45,973 bases of DNA from Candidatus Alloenteromonas pullicola (GCA_018714785.1 DVMV01000005.1:1-45973); one strand, 5' to 3'; positions 24,643 through 33,480 are shown, numbered from the stretch's first letter. Notes: generated from the letters alone by a model not told the origin. Translations and numbers: made by a program.

Positions 24643-25928
24643 TCTCGGTCTACTGCGTGTCGCTTGGATGCGCCAAAAACCGCATCGACACCGAGATGAT
24701 CCTCGCGAGCTTCCCCGACACGGCCCGGCTCGTCGATTCGCCCGAGCGGGCGGATCTGATCCTCATCAACACCTGCGCCTTCATCGCCGACGCGAAGAAG
24801 GAATCCATACAGACCATCCTCGAGCTTTCCCGCTACAAGGGGAAGGTCGCGGTGGTGGGGTGCCTGGCCGAGCGCTACTACGACGAGATAAAGCAGGAGA
24901 TGCCCGAGATCGATTGCCTCATCCCCATCAAGGACTACGGGGAGCTGCAGGATTACCTATCCGGTCTGACCGGGGAGAAGGGCTTCAGGAAGCTCGACCC
25001 CCTGAAGCGGGTGCTCACCACCGGGGAGCACTCCGCCTATCTGCGCATATCCGACGGCTGCGACAACTTCTGCTCCTTCTGCGCGATCCCCTACATCCGG
25101 GGGAGGTTCAAGTCGCGCCCCTATGCCGAGATAATCGAGGAGGCCCGCATCCTCCGCGATAAAGGCGTCAAGGAGATCTCGTTGATAAGCCAGGACACCA
25201 CGGTCTACGGAAGGGATTTCCCGTCGAGGAGGCCCGACATCGTCGATCTGCTCAAAGAGCTCGACGGCATGGGCTTCTACTCGATCAGGCTCCTTTACCT
25301 ATACCCAAGCGAGATAAGCGACGGGCTCATCGACCTGATCGCCTCCTCCAAGTCCATCGCCCATTACTTCGACATCCCGGTCCAGTGCGCCTCCGACCAC
25401 CTGCTGCATCTGATGAACCGGCATGGCGACGCGGCGCAGATGCGGGAGCTTTTCGCCAAGATACGGCGCAAATGCCCCGATGCCGTGCTGCGCACCACCC
25501 TGATCGCCGGCTTCCCCGGGGAGAACGAGGAGGACCAGAAGCAGACCATCGAGTTCCTGAAGTCCATCCGCTTCGACCACATGGGCTGCTTCACCTATTC
25601 CCGGGAGGAGGGGACCGCGGGCTATTCGCTCCCCGACCAGATACCGGAGAAGCTCAAGAGGGCCCGCCGCGACGAGCTCATGAAGCTGCAGAGCCGCATC
25701 TGCTACGAGATAAACAAATCCCACGTCGGGCAGAAGCTCGAGGGCATGGTCGTCGGGAAGCGGGGCAAAGGGGTCTACCAGATAAGGACCTACCTCAACG
25801 CCCCCGACGACATCGACGGCTCGTTCACCTTCTCCTCGCCCGTCGACCACAAGGAGGGCGACATCGTGAAGGTCAGGGTCACCGGGGCCCTCGTCTACGA
25901 TCTCATGGGCGAGGAGGTGCTGGCCTAA
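24639..25928 (+). CDS. rimO: ribosomal protein S12 methylthiotransferase
   Basis: The 429-residue protein has the UPF0004 N-terminal domain with cysteines at 11 ('SLGCAKNRIDTE'), 46 ('INTCAF') and 75 ('VGCLAER') for one [4Fe-4S] cluster. The radical-SAM motif CDNFCSFC (141-148) binds the second cluster, and a C-terminal TRAM-like domain follows. The 'CAKNRIDTE' opening and 'CAIPYIRGRFKSRP' favour RimO (methylthiolation of Asp in S12) over MiaB. Confidence 0.93.
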   Translation: MISVYCVSLGCAKNRIDTEMILASFPDTARLVDSPERADLILINTCAFIADAKKESIQTILELSRYKGKVAVVGCLAERYYDEIKQEMPEIDCLIPIKDYGELQDYLSGLTGEKGFRKLDPLKRVLTTGEHSAYLRISDGCDNFCSFCAIPYIRGRFKSRPYAEIIEEARILRDKGVKEISLISQDTTVYGRDFPSRRPDIVDLLKELDGMGFYSIRLLYLYPSEISDGLIDLIASSKSIAHYFDIPVQCASDHLLHLMNRHGDAAQMRELFAKIRRKCPDAVLRTTLIAGFPGENEEDQKQTIEFLKSIRFDHMGCFTYSREEGTAGYSLPDQIPEKLKRARRDELMKLQSRICYEINKSHVGQKLEGMVVGKRGKGVYQIRTYLNAPDDIDGSFTFSSPVDHKEGDIVKVRVTGALVYDLMGEEVLA

Positions 25929-26624
25929 ATGGGCCATAAGGCCGCCTTGCTCCTCGCCTGCCCGCTGCTTTTCTCCTGCGGGCTGCCCGGATACGACGCC
26001 GCCCAGGGGATTGAATGCGTCCGCGCGCTCTCCTGCCCCGAGCTAACCCGGGGGATGGTCGAGTTCCACCGGGGCTTCGCCGATGGCCTGGAGGCTTCCG
26101 GCCTAACCGAGTTCGACCTGGAGAAGCGCTACCTGCATAGCGTCTACGAAACATCGGATGGCGGCAGCATCGAGAAGTGGGTCTACGCCGACGACCTCGG
26201 GGAGGGAAGCAAGCTGATAAAGGCCTACCGGCTGAAAAACTACCCCTTCCGCGAGGAGTCCGTCGACTTAGGGACGGCCAGCGGCGACATCGCCTTCCTC
26301 TCCGACTACGACGCCGACGCTCTGATCGGCCTAATAGAGGAGGGCGCCGCCATCTTCGGCGAGGCCTACTCGGACATCTCCGCGTCGTTTTTGGGCCCCG
26401 ACGGGCGCGGGTATTCGTTTTACGGCGATCCCGCGGGCCGCTTCGAGGGGGTCGCCGAGGGCGATGGGTTCTATGCGGAGCTGCGGACCGACGGCGGGCT
26501 GATAACCCATTACGAAGCCTCGTCTTCGTCCTCTGCCGGCCCATCCAGTTCGTCCTATGACTTCGAATACGGCAAGCGCGCCCTCGACTACCCAAACGTC
26601 AGGTCGTTCCTGCTGGTTGAATGA
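25929..26624 (+). CDS. predicted lipoprotein of unknown function
   Basis: The 231-residue protein starts directly at the stop of rimO. It opens with a short signal peptide and a lipobox 'LLFSC' followed by Gly, so it should be lipid-anchored on the outer face of the membrane. The mature part is acidic with many Asp, Glu, Tyr and Gly, and a Ser-rich patch (around 197-208) lies near the C-terminus. I do not recognise a family. It ends just before a bidirectional terminator. Confidence 0.65.
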   Translation: MGHKAALLLACPLLFSCGLPGYDAAQGIECVRALSCPELTRGMVEFHRGFADGLEASGLTEFDLEKRYLHSVYETSDGGSIEKWVYADDLGEGSKLIKAYRLKNYPFREESVDLGTASGDIAFLSDYDADALIGLIEEGAAIFGEAYSDISASFLGPDGRGYSFYGDPAGRFEGVAEGDGFYAELRTDGGLITHYEASSSSSAGPSSSSYDFEYGKRALDYPNVRSFLLVE

Positions 26625-26626
26625 AA

Positions 26627-26650
26627 AAACGGCCAATTGGCCGTTTTCTT
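26627..26650. terminator. bidirectional terminator between convergent genes
   Basis: AAAACGGCCAATTGGCCGTTTT is a perfect palindromic stem with T-runs on both strands. It can serve the lipoprotein gene (+) and the acyl-AMP ligase gene (-). Confidence 0.85.
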
Positions 26651-28222
26651 TTAGAATTTGCTTTGGTCGACCTTCCCGACCGCGGTCCGCGGGAGCTTGG
26701 GGAGGAAGATGATGCGCTTGGGCTTGTAATAGACGGGGAGCGACTGCTCGATCGCGGACCTTAGCCGCTTGGCTATGTCCTCCTCCGACAAATTCGAAGC
26801 GCGGTTTTTGCTGACCGCCAGCGACAGCAGCTGGCCGTGCTTCTTGTCCTCCTCGGCGAAGCAGTAGGCCTCGTAGACGTCCTTGCAGGATAGCGCGACC
26901 CGCTCGAGCTCGGACGGCAGCACCATGACCCCGTTGACCTTGGCCACCCGGCGCAGGCGCGAGCAGAAGTGGAGGAAGCCGTCCTCGTCTAGATAAGCCA
27001 GGTCGCGGGTCAAGACGTAGCGTTCGCCTTCGATCTCGACGAAGCTCTTCCTGGTCAGCTCCTCGTCCTCGAAGTACCCGTTCATGAGCGAGGGGCCGGC
27101 GATCGCGAGCTCGCCTTTCTCCCCTATGGGGAGCTCCCGGTGGGTCTTGGGGTCGAGTATCTTCTCCTTCATGCCCCGCAGCGGCTTCCCGACCGTGCCG
27201 TCTTTGCAGGCGAAGGAGGTGTTGACGTTGCTCACCGTCACCGTCTCGGTGAGGCCGTACCCCTCGAACAGCCTCGCCCTCCCGCCTTCATTGGCCACGG
27301 CCTGGTCGAAGCGGTCGAGCAGCTGCTTGGTGACCGAGTCGCCGCCGACGAAGCACACGATGAGGTTCCTGACGGCCTGGCCCTTGAACCCGGGGTTGGA
27401 TAGCAGGGCGTTGAAAAGCGCGGGGACCCCGATGATGATGCTCGCCTGGCCTTTGGACATCCGCTTTATGCATTTCTTGGGGTGGAACTTGATGTCGAGG
27501 GTCACCTGGCCCCCGGCGCATAGCGGGGTGGCCACCCCCATGGCGAGGCCGAAGCCGTGGAAAAGGGGGATGACGGTGTACATCCTGGCCTGCCGCTCGT
27601 CCTTGATGTCGATTATCTCGAAGCCGCGGCAGGCAAGCGAGGCGACGGCGGCGCTGGAGAGCATTATTATCTTCGGGTCGCCGTTGGTGCCGCCCGAATT
27701 GAGGTAAATCGAGGTATCCGATGGGCTTTTGCGCGACATCTTGGCTTTCCTACGGGGCAATTCGGACAGGCGGAAGGCGTCTCCGACGTCATGGTACCTG
27801 AGATAGGCCAGCGCCCTCATCGGGAGGTTGCCGTCCTGATAGGGGTTGAGCGCGACGACCCGGACTTTGGGGCAGTGGGCGGCGATGGCCTTGGCGAGGG
27901 GGAGCAAGGTGAAAAGCGCCTTGGCCCGAGACCTCTGCAAGAAACCGGCCAGCTGCTCCTCCGGGGTCAGCGGGTGGATGAAGTAGGCGATGGCCCCCAC
28001 GTAGTCGCAGGCGTAGAGCAGGTATACGGCCTCGGGGACGTTGGGGAGGTTGATGGCGACCACGTCGCCTTCCCCGATCCCCATCCCGGAAAGCCGCTCG
28101 GCATCGGCCTCGACCCGCCTCCAGACGGTGGTGTAGCGGTAGCGGCCGCGCTCGAAGTTGACGGCGACCTCGTGGGGGTGCTTGGCGACGCTCGCCCGCA
28201 GCTGATCGATTATCTTTTCCAT
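26651..28222 (-). CDS. AMP-forming acyl-CoA synthetase/ligase (ANL superfamily)
   Basis: The 523-residue protein has the adenylation motifs in order: a P-loop reading 'YLNSGGTNGDPKIIM' (a variant of YTSGTTGxPK that keeps the Gly, Thr and Lys), 'YGLTETVTV', 'TRDLAYLDEDGFLHF' with the ribose-binding Asp, 'RLRRVAKVNGVMVLPSELE', and 'PRTAVGKVD' with the catalytic Lys near the C-terminus. It should activate a carboxylic acid as an acyl adenylate; the substrate cannot be read from the sequence. It lies directly after a membrane acyltransferase gene, so the pair may activate and transfer an acyl group to a surface glycan or lipid (inference). Confidence 0.85.
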   Translation of the reverse strand: MEKIIDQLRASVAKHPHEVAVNFERGRYRYTTVWRRVEADAERLSGMGIGEGDVVAINLPNVPEAVYLLYACDYVGAIAYFIHPLTPEEQLAGFLQRSRAKALFTLLPLAKAIAAHCPKVRVVALNPYQDGNLPMRALAYLRYHDVGDAFRLSELPRRKAKMSRKSPSDTSIYLNSGGTNGDPKIIMLSSAAVASLACRGFEIIDIKDERQARMYTVIPLFHGFGLAMGVATPLCAGGQVTLDIKFHPKKCIKRMSKGQASIIIGVPALFNALLSNPGFKGQAVRNLIVCFVGGDSVTKQLLDRFDQAVANEGGRARLFEGYGLTETVTVSNVNTSFACKDGTVGKPLRGMKEKILDPKTHRELPIGEKGELAIAGPSLMNGYFEDEELTRKSFVEIEGERYVLTRDLAYLDEDGFLHFCSRLRRVAKVNGVMVLPSELERVALSCKDVYEAYCFAEEDKKHGQLLSLAVSKNRASNLSEEDIAKRLRSAIEQSLPVYYKPKRIIFLPKLPRTAVGKVDQSKF

Positions 28223-28224
28223 AT

Positions 28225-29049
28225 CTAGAACCTATATCCCAACCCAAGGCAAGCGAGGGCGACGAGCCCCAGCAGGATGGGCATGTGGAGCATGTAGACG
28301 AGCGCCGAGTGGCGCCCGAGGAAGAGGAATGGCTCGGCGGAGGATAGGACCGGGGCGAGCGATTCCCTTTTTCGGTACACCGTCTTCCCTATCGCGGCCC
28401 CCAGGAAGACGAAGGCGATGATCGGGAGGGGGTGGATGTAGTCCGCCCCGATGGCCGCCTGGCCGATGAAGATCATCCAGAGGTTGCATAGCGCATCGGC
28501 AAACGATCGGGGGTAGTAGGGCGTAAGCGAGGTCGTCATGCAGGCGAAGAAGACGAAGAAAACGCCGATGCAGAGGTCGTAGATCCATGATTTCGGCAGC
28601 GCCTTCTCGCGCAGCAGGTAGAGCAGGTGGCCGATGAACAGGCAATCGATCATCCCGAAGTAGACGTAGTCGCCGTAGGTGCCGAAATAGTAGCCATAGA
28701 CGAAGAACGCCGCCTTGACGGCCAAGGCGAAGACAAGCAGCAATAAGGTGCGCCGCCCATTGTTCCTGGAGAAGGTGGCGCATATCCCGGACAGCAGGCA
28801 GAACGCCGCGACGAACAGGACGTGGAACGCGATGCGGCCGCCGCTATGGTAGATGCCAGCCCCCACCTCGATGGCGGGATACACCGGCATGATGCCGATG
28901 ATCCGAAAGTTGGTCGCGAAGCTCATCAAAAGGCTCTCGAGGCTCATCAGGTAGACGCAGAGGTGGTCAAGCACCATCAGCAATATGGCCAATCCGCGCA
29001 GGAAGTCGATCTCCGGGATCCGCTTCCTGGGCGTTTTCTCTCTTCCCAT
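28225..29049 (-). CDS. HGSNAT/DUF1624-like membrane acyltransferase
   Basis: The start is taken at the ATG at 29049, preceded by a -10 element 7 bases upstream. This gives 274 residues, and upstream in-frame sequence looks non-coding. The N-terminus 'IPEIDFLRGLAILLMVLDHL' matches the heparan-alpha-glucosaminide N-acetyltransferase catalytic family (HGSNAT_cat/DUF1624), whose conserved R-G and D-H pairs are present. About seven membrane helices follow. Such proteins move acyl groups across the membrane to glycans. It is co-transcribed with the acyl-AMP ligase, which starts 2 bases after its stop. Confidence 0.75.
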   Translation of the reverse strand: MGREKTPRKRIPEIDFLRGLAILLMVLDHLCVYLMSLESLLMSFATNFRIIGIMPVYPAIEVGAGIYHSGGRIAFHVLFVAAFCLLSGICATFSRNNGRRTLLLLVFALAVKAAFFVYGYYFGTYGDYVYFGMIDCLFIGHLLYLLREKALPKSWIYDLCIGVFFVFFACMTTSLTPYYPRSFADALCNLWMIFIGQAAIGADYIHPLPIIAFVFLGAAIGKTVYRKRESLAPVLSSAEPFLFLGRHSALVYMLHMPILLGLVALACLGLGYRF

Positions 29050-29056
29050 CGGGACT

Positions 29057-29062
29057 ATGATA
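29057..29062 (-). promoter_or_regulatory. -10 element of the acyltransferase-ligase pair
   Basis: Minus strand TATCAT ends 7 bases before the ATG at 29049, predicting a leaderless mRNA. The -35 is not clear. Confidence 0.45.
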
Positions 29063-29181
29063 AACGCGGGCGCGGCTTTTAGGAAGATGGTCGGGCCCCG
29101 AATGGCGGGAAAATCCGTGCCGGATTCGGCTAGGCGGGCCGCCTTGGGGAGAGAAAGAATTGCCGCGGCGCAAGAATTCAC

Positions 29182-29210
29182 TTGCAGCCGCCATCGCTCC
29201 TCCTTATAAT
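29182..29210 (+). promoter_or_regulatory. promoter of tRNA-Thr
   Basis: -35 TTGCAG (29182-29187), a 17-base spacer and a consensus -10 TATAAT (29205-29210), about 30 bases upstream of the tRNA. Confidence 0.8.
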
Positions 29211-29239
29211 AGGCAACGCCGCTAAAGGAAGCGGATGCC

Positions 29240-29313
29240 GCCCTCATAGTTCAGCGGTAGAACGGATCCATGGTAAGGATCAGACCTCTTTTCGACTAAG
29301 GGTGAGGGCACCA
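29240..29313 (+). tRNA. tRNA-Thr, anticodon GGT
   Basis: The acceptor stem GCCCTCA/TGAGGGC is perfect. The D arm is GTTC..GAAC, the anticodon stem GATCC/GGATC holds a loop ATGGTAA with anticodon GGT, and the T arm CTCTT/AAGGG has loop TTCGACT. A discriminator A and genomically encoded CCA follow. It decodes ACC and ACU. It has its own promoter and terminator. Confidence 0.95.
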
Positions 29314-29325
29314 ATAAGAAGAAAT

Positions 29326-29347
29326 GGCCGGAAATCCGGCCTTTTTT
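29326..29347 (+). terminator. intrinsic terminator after tRNA-Thr
   Basis: GGCCGG-AAAT-CCGGCC followed by six T residues. Confidence 0.9.
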
Positions 29348-29364
29348 CGTGCCGATTCGGGCTT

Positions 29365-29370
29365 TAGAAT
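29365..29370 (+). promoter_or_regulatory. -10 element of the glycosyltransferase gene
   Basis: TAGAAT ends 6 bases before the ATG at 29377, predicting a leaderless transcript. Confidence 0.5.
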
Positions 29371-29376
29371 ATCGCT

Positions 29377-30429
29377 ATGGGAAAATTGAGGATCAGGATG
29401 CTGTCCACCGCCACCTCGGTCTCGGGGCAGGGGGTCGGATCGGCCTACATCGAGCAGGTCGCCCTCGTCAGGGAGCAGCAAGACGTTTTCGAGGTTTTTG
29501 AGAAGGGGGAGCGGGGCAAGGCGGACATCAACCACGTCCATACGGTCAACCCGACTTTCTACCTGCGGATGGGCAAGCGCACGGTCAACGTATGCTACGT
29601 CCATTTCCTGCCGGACACCCTTGATGGGTCGATAAAGCTCCCGAAGCCGATATTCGCCATCTTCAAGCGCTACGTCCGCGCCTTCTACCGGAAGGCCGAC
29701 GAGATAGTGGTGGTGAACCCGATATTCATCGAGCCGCTGACCAAGCTTGGCGTCGGCGAGGACCGGATAACCTACATCCCCAACTTCGTTTCCTCCGACT
29801 CCTTCCATCCGCTTTCCTCTACTGAGAAGGCGGGCATCAGGGAGCGCCTGGGGATAGGCAAAGACGCCTTCGTCGTCCTCGGGGTGGGGCAGGTGCAGAC
29901 CCGGAAGGGGGTAAGCGACTTCCTTCAGGTCGCCCGGGAGAACCCGGATCTTAGCTTCGTCTGGGCCGGGGGGTTCTCCTTCGGGAGGATGACCGATGGC
30001 TATGCCCAGCTGAAGAAGGCCATGGAGAACCCGCCCCGCAACGTCAAGTTCCTCGGCATCGTGGAGCGGAAGCGGATGAACGAGGTGTACAACGCCGCCG
30101 ATTTGCTATTCATGCCCTCCTACGCCGAGCTTTTCCCGATGTCGATACTCGAGGCCGCCAGCGCCGGAGTCCCCTTCCTTCTCCGCGACCTGGATCTATA
30201 CAAGAGGATACTCTTCGACGATTACGAGGTCGGGACCGACGTATCCTCCTTCTCCAGCAAGGTCAAGGAGCTCTCCGAGGACCCCGAAGCCTACCGTCGG
30301 GCCAAGGAAAAAGCCGACAGGATCAGGGAGTTCTACTCCAAGGAGCACGTCGCCGCCATTTGGCGCGAGTACTACCCCCGAATCTACCAAAAGCACAAAT
30401 CGGACAAAGGCAAACGCCTACGGGGCTAG
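29377..30429 (+). CDS. GT4-type glycosyltransferase (GT-B fold), probably glycolipid-directed
   Basis: The 350-residue protein has the two Rossmann-type halves of family 4 glycosyltransferases. The C-terminal half shows 'VVLGVGQVQTRKGVSDFLQ', 'FVWAGGFSFG', 'VKFLGIVERKRMNEVYNAAD' and 'LFMPSYAELFPMSILEAASA', the EX7E donor-binding region. No membrane helix is present; a basic stretch around 85-107 ('FAIFKRYVRAFYRKADEIVV') could bind the membrane surface, as in diacylglycerol glucosyltransferases of Firmicutes and Mollicutes. The acceptor is uncertain. Confidence 0.82.
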   Translation: MGKLRIRMLSTATSVSGQGVGSAYIEQVALVREQQDVFEVFEKGERGKADINHVHTVNPTFYLRMGKRTVNVCYVHFLPDTLDGSIKLPKPIFAIFKRYVRAFYRKADEIVVVNPIFIEPLTKLGVGEDRITYIPNFVSSDSFHPLSSTEKAGIRERLGIGKDAFVVLGVGQVQTRKGVSDFLQVARENPDLSFVWAGGFSFGRMTDGYAQLKKAMENPPRNVKFLGIVERKRMNEVYNAADLLFMPSYAELFPMSILEAASAGVPFLLRDLDLYKRILFDDYEVGTDVSSFSSKVKELSEDPEAYRRAKEKADRIREFYSKEHVAAIWREYYPRIYQKHKSDKGKRLRG

Positions 30430-30430
30430 T

Positions 30431-30458
30431 TTGCCAACTCGACGAATGACGTTATAAT
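30431..30458 (+). promoter_or_regulatory. promoter of the degV gene
   Basis: -35 TTGCCA (30431-30436), a 16-base spacer and a consensus -10 TATAAT (30453-30458). Unlike several neighbours, this gene has a short leader with an AAAGG ribosome site. Confidence 0.75.
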
Positions 30459-30481
30459 TGACTGAAAAGAAAGGCAACAAC

Positions 30482-31339
30482 ATGAAGATCTGCATATCAG
30501 CCGAGACGACGATAGATTTGCCAAAGAGCATGCTCTCGGAGCTCGACATCCACACCATTCCGTTCACCCTGATCCTCGGGGATGAGGCGGGGAAGGACGG
30601 CGAGATAACCCCCGACGCCCTATATGCTTACGTCGAGAAGAGCGGCAAACTGCCGCACACCTCGGCCATAAACCAAGCCGAGTACGAAGAATACTTCGCC
30701 TCCTTGCTTAAGGACTACGACCACGTCATCCACTTCGCGCTGTCAAGCCGCATAAGCTCGAGCTGCGAGCACGCGGTGATGGCCAGCAAGAAGTTCGTGG
30801 GCAAGGTCGACGTGGTCGACACCCATTCGCTGTCCACCGGCATCGCCGTGCAGGCGATGTACGCCAAACGGCTCGCCGACAAGGGCATCGAGCCCGCGGA
30901 GATAGTCAAGCGCTGCGAGGAAAGGAAGGATGACTGCCAGGCCTCCTTCTCCCTCGAGTCGGTCAACTACCTATACAAAGGCGGCCGCTGCTCGGCCCTC
31001 GCGATGCTTGGGGCGAACCTGCTCAAGATCAAGCCCGAGATCTACGTCAAGCACGGCTCCATGGGGCCGGGGAAGAAATACCGCGGCCCGATGATGAAGG
31101 TCGTCCAGAACTACGTCGAGGACACCCTGGCCGAGTTCAACAACCCGGACCTCGAGGTCGGGTTCGTCACCTACTCGACCGCCCCCCAGGCCGTCGTCGA
31201 CTGGTGCGTCAAGCGGATGAAGGAAGTCGGTTTCCGCCACGTCTACGCCACCGTGGCCGGGGCGACGATATCCTGCCACTGCGGCCCGCATTGCCTAGGC
31301 ATCCTCTACTACAACGACGGCGAGCATCCCGCCGAGTGA
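30482..31339 (+). CDS. DegV family fatty-acid-binding protein
   Basis: 285 residues from the ATG at 30482, chosen for the AAAGG site upstream. The DegV signatures are 'ISAETTIDLPKSMLSELDIH' at the N-terminus, 'LPHTSAINQAEYEEYF', 'HFALSSRISSSCEHAVMAS', 'VDVVDTHSLSTGIAVQ' and 'VNYLYKGGRCS'. Members bind a fatty acid; FakB proteins present it to the kinase FakA for phosphorylation and phospholipid synthesis. No fakA is in the window, so a FakB role is possible but not shown. Confidence 0.88.
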   Translation: MKICISAETTIDLPKSMLSELDIHTIPFTLILGDEAGKDGEITPDALYAYVEKSGKLPHTSAINQAEYEEYFASLLKDYDHVIHFALSSRISSSCEHAVMASKKFVGKVDVVDTHSLSTGIAVQAMYAKRLADKGIEPAEIVKRCEERKDDCQASFSLESVNYLYKGGRCSALAMLGANLLKIKPEIYVKHGSMGPGKKYRGPMMKVVQNYVEDTLAEFNNPDLEVGFVTYSTAPQAVVDWCVKRMKEVGFRHVYATVAGATISCHCGPHCLGILYYNDGEHPAE

Positions 31340-31349
31340 GAAGGCAAAC

Positions 31350-31373
31350 GCCCATCGAGATGATGGGCTTTTT
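31350..31373 (+). terminator. intrinsic terminator after degV
   Basis: GCCCATC-GAGAT-GATGGGC followed by T residues. Confidence 0.9.
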
Positions 31374-31387
31374 CTTTGCGCCGATGC

Positions 31388-31393
31388 TAGAAT
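31388..31393 (+). promoter_or_regulatory. -10 element of the phosphoesterase gene
   Basis: TAGAAT ends 7 bases before the ATG at 31401. The promoter region sits directly behind the degV terminator, and the mRNA is predicted to be leaderless. Confidence 0.5.
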
Positions 31394-31400
31394 ACCCCAT

Positions 31401-32516
31401 ATGAAGAGAAACAGCCTGAGCCTGCTATTCCTGATGCTGCTTTGCGCATCCTGCTCCCCAAAGCAATACGCGCTTGATGACTACGTCAGCGAATTTCCCG
31501 CCGCCGGCAGCGTCAAGATCCTGCAGCTGGCCGACATGCATTGGTCGTGGCAAAGCGACCTCAAGCGCGAATCGGAATACATCGACGCGCTGATATCCTT
31601 GACCGGGGCCGACCTCGCGATACTAACCGGGGACCAGGTCCTCGGGGCGACGAAGCAGACCTACCTGGCCTTGTTCGACGCCCTCGACGCCTCCTCGCTG
31701 CAGGGCTATGCCCTGGCCTGGGGCAACCACGACGAGCAGGGGCTATACGACCCCGACTTCCCGACCAAGGAGGCGCTCAGCCGGGAAAAATGCCTCAACA
31801 AGGACCTCCCCGGCGACGCCGTATACGGCGACTCCAACTACGTCATCGACCTCGTGGGCGAGGATGGCAAGCCGTGGTATGAGCTGTTCGTGCTCGACTC
31901 CAACAAGCTCAACCCCGAGGGCTACTCGATGGGATACGACGTCATCCACGAGGACCAGATAGACTGGTATGCGCGGATGGTCGGAAGAGCCAAGCTGGAG
32001 AACGGGGAGACGATTCCCTCCCTCGCCTTCTTCCACATCGGCCTTTGGCAGTGGGAGTACGCCTACCGCCTATCGAGGCAAGCCGACCCCTTGGCCTATA
32101 GCGACGACCCCGCCTTCCCCGGCGGCATAAGGGCCTATTCGGGGGAGATGCACGAGGAGAGCTGGGAGGTCCCGGGGCTGGGGGAGACGCAGGTCTACTG
32201 CGGATACCGCGATTCCGGATTCTTCCAGAAGGCCGAGGAGCTCGGCTCGACCAAGGCGATGTTCGTGGGGCACGACCACAAGAACGACTTCGCCGCCGAG
32301 TACTACCTCGACGAATCGAGGGCCGACGACCCGATCGCCCTCTGCTATGGGCTCAAAAGCGGGGACGGCCTGACCTACGAGCCGGGCCACATCGGGGGCA
32401 ACCTGATAACCGTCTCCGAAGGCGGATCGCTGTCGCTGCAGCGCGCCTTCCTCGACTATCAGGATGACGGGTATCAGCCCGAGGACCTGCGTTTGGAGGC
32501 GATGTTCAATGAGTAA
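31401..32516 (+). CDS. lipoprotein calcineurin-like metallophosphoesterase
   Basis: The 371-residue protein has a signal peptide and a lipobox 'LLCASC' followed by Ser, so it is exported and lipid-anchored. The dinuclear-metal motifs of calcineurin-like phosphoesterases are complete: 'QLADMHW', 'ILTGDQVLG', 'WGNHDEQG', 'FFHIGLWQW' (His ligand) and 'VGHDHKNDF'. This fits the purple-acid-phosphatase-related, SbcD-like exported class. It probably hydrolyses an external phosphoester; the substrate is unknown. Its stop overlaps the start of a polytopic membrane protein gene by 8 bases. Confidence 0.88.
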   Translation: MKRNSLSLLFLMLLCASCSPKQYALDDYVSEFPAAGSVKILQLADMHWSWQSDLKRESEYIDALISLTGADLAILTGDQVLGATKQTYLALFDALDASSLQGYALAWGNHDEQGLYDPDFPTKEALSREKCLNKDLPGDAVYGDSNYVIDLVGEDGKPWYELFVLDSNKLNPEGYSMGYDVIHEDQIDWYARMVGRAKLENGETIPSLAFFHIGLWQWEYAYRLSRQADPLAYSDDPAFPGGIRAYSGEMHEESWEVPGLGETQVYCGYRDSGFFQKAEELGSTKAMFVGHDHKNDFAAEYYLDESRADDPIALCYGLKSGDGLTYEPGHIGGNLITVSEGGSLSLQRAFLDYQDDGYQPEDLRLEAMFNE

Positions 32517-33423
32517 GAAGACCTTGCTTTTGCTAAGCAAAATCGGATTCGCCGCCTATTGCTTCCTTTCCGGCGGATACCTGTTCTTCGCCGCCTGGGG
32601 TTTCGCCTACGACGTGGGCTCCGGGCTTGCCTACCTTTTGCCGTCGCTTCCTTGCTACCTATGCTTCGTGGCGCTATTGCCGTCGGTGGCCTACTTCCTC
32701 TTCTTCCTGATCAAGAAGATCGAGCTGGGGGAGTCGAGGAAAGGGCTCTTCCTCGGGTTCGGGGTTTATCTATCCGCCATGGGGCTTGCCATCGTCGTGG
32801 CCGACGTGGCGCTATTGATGAACAAGACCTTCGACTCGCTTTTCTCCGGGCGCTTCACCGCCTGCTACCCGTTCGACACCATCCTCTTCGCCTTCCTCGC
32901 CTGCTTCCTCGGCGGCTTCCTGTTCTACGCCGGGCTGCGCGAGCCGCGGGGCGAGAAGAGGAGGAAGGATCCCCTCGGGCTCTCCATCGGGATTTTGATG
33001 GGCATCGCGGCGGTGCCGCTGCTTTTCTACGCCGGCGACCTGATATTGTCGGTCTACACCTTCGACCGGAGCTTCGCCCATTTCCTCTCCGCGCTGTCGG
33101 TTTATCTATTGATGGCCGACCTGGCGGCCATGCCGCTTTGCTACCTGTTCCGGAAGAAGTCCGTCAAGGCCGAGCTGATCGCCTCGATCGCCTTCCTGGC
33201 GGTCGGCGCGGCCCTGGTGGCGTATATGCTCATCGCCTACGCGGTGGACCCGTACTTCATAAACGAGGCGTTGGTCGCCAATTTCCCGCTCGACTTCATG
33301 ACCTCGGTCAACTACGGGCCGCTCTCGCTCAGCCTGCTCGCGATCCTCATCCCGGCGGTCAGCCTAGGCTATAGCCTATTCCGCTTCCTGAAGGCGGGCC
33401 GCGCCCAGAGTCGGGGCGAATAA
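32509..33423 (+). CDS. polytopic membrane protein of unknown function
   Basis: 304 residues from the ATG at 32509, chosen because GGAGG lies 9 bases upstream within the preceding gene. About eight membrane helices are evident, with many aromatic residues and short Lys/Arg loops, including 'REPRGEKRRKDP' between helices 4 and 5. I do not recognise a family. Coupling to the lipoprotein phosphoesterase suggests they function together at the membrane. Confidence 0.7.
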   Translation: MSKKTLLLLSKIGFAAYCFLSGGYLFFAAWGFAYDVGSGLAYLLPSLPCYLCFVALLPSVAYFLFFLIKKIELGESRKGLFLGFGVYLSAMGLAIVVADVALLMNKTFDSLFSGRFTACYPFDTILFAFLACFLGGFLFYAGLREPRGEKRRKDPLGLSIGILMGIAAVPLLFYAGDLILSVYTFDRSFAHFLSALSVYLLMADLAAMPLCYLFRKKSVKAELIASIAFLAVGAALVAYMLIAYAVDPYFINEALVANFPLDFMTSVNYGPLSLSLLAILIPAVSLGYSLFRFLKAGRAQSRGE

Positions 33424-33444
33424 CGGGACTGCAGGGCAGACGTA

Positions 33445-33473
33445 TTCACTTCTTGCGCGCAACAGAGTAGACT
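33445..33473 (+). promoter_or_regulatory. promoter of the MATE transporter gene
   Basis: -35 TTCACT (33445-33450), a 17-base spacer and -10 TAGACT (33468-33473). The -10 ends 7 bases before the ATG, so the transcript is predicted to be leaderless. Confidence 0.55.
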
Positions 33474-33480
33474 TCCGCCG

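Noticed and set aside
29050-29247. N-terminal extension of the HGSNAT-like acyltransferase
   Set aside because: The extra 66 residues would run over the promoter and into the region of the tRNA. The conserved domain begins right after the ATG at 29049.
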